13,506 nt of DNA from Anaerolineae bacterium (GTDB lineage Bacteria; Chloroflexota; Anaerolineae; Anaerolineales; Villigracilaceae), in the NCBI GenBank assembly GCA_003141915.1, contig PLNY01000252.1, positions 1-13,506 on the forward strand, read 5' to 3'. Both the position numbers and the translations under genes were made by a program. Shown piece after piece: positions 1 to 4,622 of the stretch (position 1 is its first letter; the number at the start of each line of letters is the position of its first letter). Below the pieces are notes generated by a model. That model saw only the letters and a program-made list of their open reading frames with translations. It ran no database searches and was not told where the DNA came from.

Positions 1-839
1 TGATAACGGCAGAGATCAATCGGATGGTCGCTGGCCAATTCGCTGTACATGCGCTTGTCGAGTTTGCCGTAGGAACTGTCGCCCGTGTTCAAAGCTAGGA
101 AGCCGCCATTATTTTCGGGAAGCTTCTGCTTGATGATGTCCGCTTCAATCGTGACGCCGAGATGATTCGCCTGTCCAGTGAGGTCGGCGGACACATGATA
201 ATCCTTGTCCTTCTTGAACCCTGGATTGCGCAGATAGCACCACAACACAGTCGCCATGCCGAGTTCGTGCGCAAGCGCGAACGCTTCCGAGATCTCGATG
301 ATTTCACGATGCGAATCATCCGAGCCGAAATAAATCGTCGCTCCGATCGCCGCCGCGCCCATATCATAGGCTTCCTCGATCGTGCCAAACAGGATTTGCT
401 CGAAGCTGTTGGGATAGGTCAACAGTTCATTGTGATTGATCTTTACGAGGAATGGAATCTTGTGTGCGTACTTACGAGCAACCATGCCCAACACGCCAAA
501 CGTGGACGCGACCGCGTTGCATCCGCCTTCGATGGCGAGCTTGACGATATTCTCAGGATCGAAGTAATCAGGATTTTTTGCGAAGCTCGCACCACCCGAA
601 TGTTCGATGCCCTGATCTACTGGCAGAATGGAAAGATAACCGGTTCCGCCGAGACGCCCGTTGCCATACATCCGCGCCAGATTGTTTAGCACGCGGCTGT
701 TGCGGTCGGATTGCAAGAAAATACGATCCACAAAATCGGGACCCGGCAGATGCAATCGCTCCTTGGGAATTTTGGGCGACTTGAAACCAAGCAGTTTTTC
801 TGCCTTATCCCCCAACAAAGATTGAATATCAGTTGTCAT
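1..839 (-). CDS. fbaB: Class I fructose-bisphosphate aldolase, FbaB/DhnA type (3' end beyond window)
   Basis: This gene encodes the Schiff-base (class I, metal-independent) aldolase that cleaves fructose-1,6-bisphosphate to dihydroxyacetone phosphate and glyceraldehyde-3-phosphate, or runs in reverse for gluconeogenesis, in the cytosol. I translated the minus strand directly. It starts at ATG 839-837 with an AAGGAGAG ribosome site at 844-851 and stays open for 279 codons to the window edge; the family is about 350 residues long. It matches E. coli FbaB as I remember it almost block for block: GRLGGTGYLSILPVDQGIEH (about 61-80), YFDPENIV (92-99), IPFLVKINHNE (128-138), ATIYFGS (167-173), YHVSADLTGQANHL (214-227) and ADIIKQK (233-239). 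The Schiff-base lysine is expected at K237, within IKQK. It is divergent to the next gene and shares a 217-bp intergenic region with it. The C-terminal 70 or so residues are missing only because the window ends. Family assignment is very secure. Confidence 0.96.
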   Translation of the reverse strand, partial: MTTDIQSLLGDKAEKLLGFKSPKIPKERLHLPGPDFVDRIFLQSDRNSRVLNNLARMYGNGRLGGTGYLSILPVDQGIEHSGGASFAKNPDYFDPENIVKLAIEGGCNAVASTFGVLGMVARKYAHKIPFLVKINHNELLTYPNSFEQILFGTIEEAYDMGAAAIGATIYFGSDDSHREIIEISEAFALAHELGMATVLWCYLRNPGFKKDKDYHVSADLTGQANHLGVTIEADIIKQKLPENNGGFLALNTGDSSYGKLDKRMYSELASDHPIDLCRY

Positions 840-958
840 TATGCTCTCCTTGCCCAAGGCTTTCCGCCTCGAGCGTTTAGAATTTTTACTCTCTGAACGA
901 GAGAAATTTACTTTCTTTTCCTGCCATGGAAAAACACCAAATAGGAAAAACGGTTCGC

Positions 959-988
959 TTGATTATAACCAGAAACTCAGACTATAAT
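959..988 (+). promoter_or_regulatory. Candidate sigma-70-type promoter for the 1057-1581 gene
   Basis: TTGATT (959-964) and a perfect TATAAT (983-988) are separated by 18 bp, close to the sigma-70 consensus. Transcription would start near 995, about 60 bases upstream of the ATG at 1057. No other near-consensus pair was seen in this intergenic region. Confidence 0.5.
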
Positions 989-992
989 GTAA
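962..992 (-). promoter_or_regulatory. Candidate promoter for fbaB
   Basis: Read on the minus strand, ATTATA at 962-967 is a perfect -10 (TATAAT). A poor -35-like hexamer (TTACAT, 987-992) lies 19 bp away. It would give a long leader of about 115 bases before the fbaB start, and it overlaps the plus-strand promoter. It is supported by sequence similarity only. Confidence 0.3.
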
Positions 993-1056
993 CCTATTTC
1001 ATGCGACTAAAGTAACTGCAACCCGTATATCTTGTATATCAACGCTGGAGGCACAA

Positions 1057-1581
1057 ATGACTGACATGTATCAAAACGTAAGCGGCCAGATGGATCCATT
1101 CAAAAAACTGGCATCCTATATCCCCGGATTTAGCGGTTATGTCGAACGACAGAATCGGCGCGACGCGGACAAGCTTGTGCGCGACACCATCGCGCGCAGG
1201 TTCGACGATTTGGTCAAACGCGCATCGGCCCTGCAGACTGATTTGGTCAGCGCAGGCAAACTCGATTCTGTAGGCGAGATGGAAAAAGCCGTCACACAAA
1301 TGCGCACGTTCATGGACAAGATCAGCACCGCAGCACGCGGCTATTCCGGCTTGTTCGATGCAGTCAAGATCAACGAAAAGGAACTCGAACAGCTTTATAA
1401 TTTCGATCTGGCGTTCTTTGATCTTGCCGACCAAATCGGGCACGGACTGGACAACGTCGAGGCCAGTATGGGCGATGACGCTGCCCTGCCCGCCGCGATT
1501 CGCAACATCACCACACTTGCCCGTCAGGCCGTGGACACATTCAACCGCCGCTCTGAGGCATTCACCGGCAGCGGAAAATGA
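1057..1581 (+). CDS. Small, mostly helical protein of unknown function (174 aa)
   Basis: I do not recognise a named family. The start at ATG 1057 is supported by a GGAGG ribosome site at 1047-1051 with 5-base spacing; a second in-frame ATG at 1066 is less well placed. The protein has no signal peptide or membrane segment. After a short N-terminal stretch (PFKKLASYIPGFSGY, about 14-28) it is charged and looks strongly alpha-helical. Notable parts are a RQNRRDADKLVRD helix (31-43), a GYSGLFDAVKI segment (95-105) and a Leu/Phe/Asp-rich ELEQLYNFDLAFFDLADQIG segment (109-128). It looks like a soluble cytosolic helical-bundle protein that could act in a complex. It is transcribed away from fbaB and is followed by an inverted repeat and a terminator, so it is probably monocistronic. 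It has ordinary composition and the look of a real conserved gene, but any functional label would be a guess. Confidence 0.8.
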   Translation: MTDMYQNVSGQMDPFKKLASYIPGFSGYVERQNRRDADKLVRDTIARRFDDLVKRASALQTDLVSAGKLDSVGEMEKAVTQMRTFMDKISTAARGYSGLFDAVKINEKELEQLYNFDLAFFDLADQIGHGLDNVEASMGDDAALPAAIRNITTLARQAVDTFNRRSEAFTGSGK

Positions 1582-1585
1582 CGAA

Positions 1586-1683
1586 TGTCATTACGAGCGA
1601 AGCGACACTTGCACCTGCGCCAAGTGCAGGTGAGCAATCTCCTGGCTCGTGAGGGGATTGCTTCTCGAAGATTCGCAATGACA
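1586..1683. repeat. MITE/REP-like inverted-repeat element (about 98 bp)
   Basis: The outer ends are an 11-bp inverted repeat with one mismatch: TGTCATTACGA (1586-1596) against TCGCAATGACA (1673-1683). Inside is a second inverted pair, AGCAATCTCC (1633-1642) with GGGGATTGCT (9 of 10 matching). Near the left end is a compact nested palindrome, CACCTGC (1612-1618) with GCAGGTG (1625-1631), flanked by CACTTG and CAAGTG. The whole can fold as one long, branched hairpin. The arrangement resembles dispersed 'GTCATTGCGAGCGAAGCGAAG...' elements that I know from several environmental bacterial genomes. It begins 5 bp after the stop of the 174-aa gene and codes for nothing convincing. Confidence 0.75.
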
Positions 1684-1692
1684 TACGTTAAC

Positions 1693-1737
1693 AGGCACAG
1701 ACAACATCATCAAAGCTCTGTGCCTTTTCTTGTTTTT
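1693..1737 (+). terminator. Rho-independent terminator
   Basis: A perfect 9-bp stem, AGGCACAGA (1693-1701) with TCTGTGCCT (1717-1725), encloses a 15-base loop and is followed by TTTTCTTGTTTTT. It should end the transcript of the 174-aa gene and insulate the hydroxylase gene starting at 1755. Confidence 0.85.
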
Positions 1738-1738
1738 G

Positions 1739-1747
1739 TGGTACAAA
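1739..1747 (+). promoter_or_regulatory. Candidate extended -10 directly before the FAD/FeS gene
   Basis: TGG followed by TACAAA (1739-1747) resembles an extended -10 (TGnTATAAT). It ends only 7 bases before the ATG at 1755, and there is no clear Shine-Dalgarno sequence. If used, the mRNA would be leaderless or nearly so. No good -35 was found, and the element touches the preceding terminator's T-tract. Confidence 0.3.
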
Positions 1748-1754
1748 AAGCAGC

Positions 1755-3161
1755 ATGTGGCACAATTATATAAATGCAACATCTACAGATGAAGTTCAAA
1801 AAATTCTCGCCGAGAAACGCGAGCGCGCCCGCATCGTCGCCGGCGCGACCGATTTGATCCTCGAACTTGAGCGCGGCGTCCGCAAAGGCATCGAGACCTT
1901 GATTGACGTGACCCGCATTCCCAATCTGGATCGCATCACGCTTGATGAAGATGGCGCGATTCATCTTGGGCCGCTGGTTACGCATAATCATTGCGCCGCC
2001 TCCAAATTAATTCGCGAACGGGCTTATCCCTTGGCGCGCGCGGCCTGGGAAGTGGGCGCGCCCCAAATCCGCAATCGCGGCACCGTTGCCGGAAACTTAA
2101 TCACCGCCTCGCCCGCCAACGACACCATCACACCGCTGATGGCATTGGGCGCATCGGTGACACTTGCTTCCACGCGCGGCGAACGCAAAGTGGCATTGCA
2201 GGATTTTTATACCGGCGTTCGCAAGAACGTGATGCAAGCTGATGAGATGCTGGTGGATATTTCCTTCCCCGCGCTGACCAAAGATCAACGCGGGACATTT
2301 ATCAAGTTAGCGTTACGCCGCGCACAAGCGATTTCACTGGTGAATGCGGCTCTGGTTCTGACTTTGAAATGGGGAACCGTTCAATCGGCTTCGATCACGC
2401 TCGGAGCTGTCGCGCCGACCATCATCCACGCGCCCGAAGCGGAAGAATATCTGCGCGGCAAAAAACTCAACGACGACGTGATTGCCAAAACCGCCGAATT
2501 GACCATGAATGCCAGCCGTCCCATTGATGATGTGCGCGGCAGCGCATCCTATCGGCGTGAAATGGTTCGCGTGCTCACGTCGCGCAGTTTGAAATCAATT
2601 CGAGATAAACGCGAACAAGACGGTTTCCCGCGCGACCCGGTTTTGCTATGGGGGAAAAAAGACGGTGCGCAGAAGGCAGTTGGCAGTCAATTGCCGAACG
2701 ACGCGATCGAGACGACCATCAATGGCAAAAAATTTGTCTTCAAAAGTGGATACGATAAAACTTTGCTTCGCCTGCTTCGCGAAGAAGGAATGTTGACGGG
2801 GACCAAGGAAGGTTGTGCCGAGGGCGAATGCGGTGCATGCACGGTTTTCCTCGATGGCAAAGCCGTGATGTCCTGCCTTGTCCCTGCGCCGCGCGCACAT
2901 GGCGCAGAAATCATAACAGTTGAGGGTCTCGCCAACGGAGATCAATTACATCCCGTGCAAGAGGCTTTCGTTCAGGACGGCGCAGTGCAATGTGGATATT
3001 GCACACCCGGCTTTATCATGTCTGCCGCAAAACTGCTCGAAGAAAAATCGCACCCGAGCAAAAACGAGATCGAACAAGCCATCACTGGAAACTTGTGCCG
3101 TTGCACGGGTTACTATAAAATCGTGCAAGCTATAGAAGACGCGAGTAAAATCAAGGTTTGA
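1755..3161 (+). CDS. Molybdenum hydroxylase FAD-binding subunit fused to [2Fe-2S] subunit
   Basis: This is the electron-transfer half of a xanthine-dehydrogenase-family molybdenum hydroxylase in one 468-residue chain. Residues 1 to about 290 are the FAD subunit (CoxM/XdhB-like), with the flavin loops at AGATD (29-33) and NRGTVAGNL (107-115) and the CO-dehydrogenase-flavoprotein C-terminal domain at about 175-280. A linker of about 30 residues leads to the iron-sulfur subunit (CoxS/XdhC-small-subunit-like, about 318-468). That part has a plant-type ferredoxin site C354-x4-C359-x2-C362-x11-C374, then the helical second-cluster site C413-x2-C416 and C448-x-C450. All eight cysteine ligands are present. 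Electrons would pass from the Mo site through both clusters to FAD. The bacterial subunits are usually separate, and in fused eukaryotic xanthine dehydrogenases the FeS part comes first, so the order here is reversed. The catalytic partner is most likely the molybdopterin protein at 4623-6812. The start is inferred from homology length; no strong ribosome site is visible. Confidence 0.94.
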   Translation: MWHNYINATSTDEVQKILAEKRERARIVAGATDLILELERGVRKGIETLIDVTRIPNLDRITLDEDGAIHLGPLVTHNHCAASKLIRERAYPLARAAWEVGAPQIRNRGTVAGNLITASPANDTITPLMALGASVTLASTRGERKVALQDFYTGVRKNVMQADEMLVDISFPALTKDQRGTFIKLALRRAQAISLVNAALVLTLKWGTVQSASITLGAVAPTIIHAPEAEEYLRGKKLNDDVIAKTAELTMNASRPIDDVRGSASYRREMVRVLTSRSLKSIRDKREQDGFPRDPVLLWGKKDGAQKAVGSQLPNDAIETTINGKKFVFKSGYDKTLLRLLREEGMLTGTKEGCAEGECGACTVFLDGKAVMSCLVPAPRAHGAEIITVEGLANGDQLHPVQEAFVQDGAVQCGYCTPGFIMSAAKLLEEKSHPSKNEIEQAITGNLCRCTGYYKIVQAIEDASKIKV

Positions 3162-3171
3162 GAGGCAATCA

Positions 3172-3591
3172 ATGGGAAGATATTCACCAACCAACATCAG
3201 AAGGCCGCAACCACGCATCGAGCGTCCGCATCCGGTATGGCGCGGCATCGGTTGTATTCTATTGATCGTTGTTCCGATCATTTCTTTTGGACTTGCAGAG
3301 CTAACGGTTCAAAGCGACTGGACCCAGCAATACATTCCTTATCAATTACTGGGCTATTCCGTCATGCCGGCAGTCTTATGGAAGGTTGGGCTTCTCAACC
3401 CGATTTTGGCTTTTATTCAAGGCCTGCCCAATTTATATGGGGTGTTGGTATTTTTCTTTTTCTATCTTGTTATAATAGGAGCTTTTGTATCGGTGGGTAA
3501 TGCTTTTCTTTACCAAACTCTTGGGCCACCTCGCTACGGTCCGCAAGATGCTCCGCCGCCAAAAATAAAACCGAAACCCTATAAGCGCTAA
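3172..3591 (+). CDS. Small membrane protein of unknown function (139 aa)
   Basis: The gene begins 10 bp after the FAD/FeS fusion, with GAGG at 3162-3165 as a weak ribosome site, so it is probably co-transcribed with it. The N-terminus is basic and proline-rich (about 1-23). One membrane segment lies at about 24-44 (GIGCILLIVVPIISFGLAEL) and a second, very aromatic one at about 88-114 (LYGVLVFFFFYLVIIGAF); the stretch 60-80 is moderately hydrophobic and could be a third. The C-terminal tail (118-139) is proline- and lysine-rich and probably cytosolic. No catalytic or ligand-binding motif is visible. I do not recognise the family. Its position could mean a membrane link to the hydroxylase, but that rests only on adjacency. 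A long hairpin follows the stop by 3 bp. Confidence 0.75.
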   Translation: MGRYSPTNIRRPQPRIERPHPVWRGIGCILLIVVPIISFGLAELTVQSDWTQQYIPYQLLGYSVMPAVLWKVGLLNPILAFIQGLPNLYGVLVFFFFYLVIIGAFVSVGNAFLYQTLGPPRYGPQDAPPPKIKPKPYKR

Positions 3592-3594
3592 TAC

Positions 3595-3625
3595 AAAGCG
3601 AGTGAGGATATGCCTCACTCGCTTT
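3595..3625. terminator. Perfect 13-bp hairpin between convergent genes
   Basis: AAAGCGAGTGAGG (3595-3607) pairs perfectly with CCTCACTCGCTTT (3613-3625) around a 5-base loop. It occupies nearly the entire gap between the stop codons of the membrane protein (plus strand) and the acidic protein (minus strand), so it is well placed as a bidirectional terminator. The U-tract is poor on both sides (only the TTT that belongs to the stem), so it may act as an mRNA-end stabiliser instead. Confidence 0.6.
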
Positions 3626-3626
3626 G

Positions 3627-4517
3627 CTAATCCACGGTCGTCTCCCCTCCCTCTTCCTCTTCAAAAGGTTCCGTCTCCACATCATTCGTCCCAAACGATT
3701 CTGCCTCTCCAGCGCTCTCGCCCTCAGACTCGTTCTCCTCCGGCGACTCAGCGACTTCGCCAGATTCGCCTTCTTCCGATTCCTCCTCGGGACCTTCGCC
3801 GCCTTCCTCTTCTTTTTCGTTCTCATTCTCTTCCGATTCTTCAGAACCTCTATCGTCCTCTTCCGATTCCTTCTCTTCCTCTTCGGTCTCTTCGCCTTCG
3901 CTTTCTTCCTCGTCTTTTGCTTCTTCTTTTTCCGATCCCTCTTCTTCGGATTCTTCTTTCTCTTCTTCCTTTTCAGATTCTTCCTCAGTTTCTTCTACTT
4001 CATCCGATTCTTCCGCGTCAGATTCAACCGGCTCTTTTTCACCGGTATCTTCAGCTTTTTCTTCACCTGCATCCGACTCATCCTCTTCTTCGCCGCCTTC
4101 TTCGTCATCGCCATCTTCTGACGCGTCTCCATATTCGGATGACTCGGCTTCGCTTTTCTTCACTGCTTCAACGTCTCCAAGCTCGGAATGTTCACCAGCT
4201 TCGGCGTTATCATCATCGCGTTCATCTTCTTTGTCTGTCTTATCCTTGTTCTCGCCGCGCTGTTGTTCCCATGCAACAATAACATAATCATGGACATCGG
4301 GCATTTCTGTACGCAAGGCTTCCATGAACTCAGAATACTTCTGGTACACAGCGCGATCCACACTGCCGGGATTATTCAATTCTTCATGAACCGCACCCAG
4401 CATCGCTAAAGCCTCTTCAGCGGAAAGGTCGCGCGCCGCCAGCCGACTCTGTAAATAATCGAGCATATTTTGCGGACCCGACTCGCCAAACAAGTTGTTG
4501 TATTCAAATTCCGGCAT
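3627..4517 (-). CDS. Highly acidic Glu/Ser-rich low-complexity protein with small N-terminal domain
   Basis: This is an unrecognised protein of 296 residues. Start ATG 4517-4515 follows GAGGTGA on the minus strand; the TTG just upstream (4520) is too close to that site. Residues 1 to about 88 look folded and helical (LFGESGPQNMLDYLQSRLAA, then AEEALAMLGAVHEELNNPGS, then VYQKYSEFMEALRTEMPD, ending VHDYVIVAWEQQ). From about residue 90 to the end the chain is nearly all Glu, Asp, Ser and Gly in ESEE/EEGE/SEEE-type runs. By my count about 108 of the last 207 residues are acidic against 15 Lys/Arg, so the tail must be disordered and strongly anionic. It has no signal peptide or membrane segment. 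Such tails can bind cations or basic proteins or act as a histone- or chaperone-like decoy, but no function is shown. It lies between the two halves of the hydroxylase locus on the other strand and diverges from the 4623 gene. The persistent amino-acid bias and a good ribosome site argue that this frame, not the opposite one, is real. Confidence 0.75.
   Translation of the reverse strand: MPEFEYNNLFGESGPQNMLDYLQSRLAARDLSAEEALAMLGAVHEELNNPGSVDRAVYQKYSEFMEALRTEMPDVHDYVIVAWEQQRGENKDKTDKEDERDDDNAEAGEHSELGDVEAVKKSEAESSEYGDASEDGDDEEGGEEEDESDAGEEKAEDTGEKEPVESDAEESDEVEETEEESEKEEEKEESEEEGSEKEEAKDEEESEGEETEEEEKESEEDDRGSEESEENENEKEEEGGEGPEEESEEGESGEVAESPEENESEGESAGEAESFGTNDVETEPFEEEEGGETTVD
3640..4140. 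repeat. Polypyrimidine/polypurine low-complexity tract with degenerate repeats
   Basis: The plus strand is almost entirely C/T over about 500 bp, matching the GA-rich coding tail of the acidic gene. The 11-mer TCTTCCGATTC occurs exactly at 3772, 3829 and 3859 and in near-copies elsewhere; it encodes ESEE-type units on the minus strand. A pure pyrimidine run of 24 bases spans 3951-3974. Copy spacings of 57 and 30 bp are multiples of three, which fits in-frame expansion by slippage or unequal exchange. Confidence 0.7.
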
Positions 4518-4543
4518 CAATCACCTCGTTGTCAAACGGGTTG

Positions 4544-4572
4544 AATATACTCTAGCCTGCCTAAAAGGGCAA
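4544..4572 (-). promoter_or_regulatory. Candidate promoter of the acidic-protein gene
   Basis: On the minus strand TTGCCC (4572-4567) and TATATT (4549-4544) are separated by 17 bp. Transcription would begin about 20 bases before the ATG at 4517. This is a reasonable sigma-70-like match, seen by eye only. Confidence 0.45.
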
Positions 4573-4585
4573 TCAAAAGCCGTTG

Positions 4586-4591
4586 TATAAT
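4586..4591 (+). promoter_or_regulatory. Candidate -10 of the hydroxylase/maturation run
   Basis: A perfect TATAAT lies 31 bases upstream of the ATG at 4623, giving a leader of about 25 bases that contains the GGAG ribosome site (4612-4615). No good -35 is visible at 16-18 bp spacing, so an activator could be needed. The element sits back to back with the minus-strand promoter of the acidic gene. Confidence 0.4.
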
Positions 4592-4622
4592 TATAGGGAC
4601 AACCAAGAAACGGAGAACTACC

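Noticed and set aside
162..689. Plus-strand open frame inside the aldolase region
   Set aside because: It is antisense to fbaB, whose translation matches the aldolase family residue for residue across the region.
1585..1782. Small open frames on both strands across the 1586-1683 inverted repeat
   Set aside because: They are produced by the repeat and terminator sequences, have no ribosome site, and differ in every respect from the neighbouring genes.
3624..4121. Plus-strand frame rich in Phe and Leu that looks like a giant transmembrane protein
   Set aside because: It is the complement of the GAA/GAG-rich acidic gene; TTC/CTT codons give an artificial Phe/Leu run. It has no ribosome site and is far too hydrophobic to be a natural fold. 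The long plus-strand frame at 3602-4282 (Arg/Leu/Pro-rich) is rejected for the same reason.
4518..4520. TTG as start of the acidic protein
   Set aside because: The GAGGTGA ribosome site would nearly touch it; the ATG at 4517-4515 directly after it is better placed.
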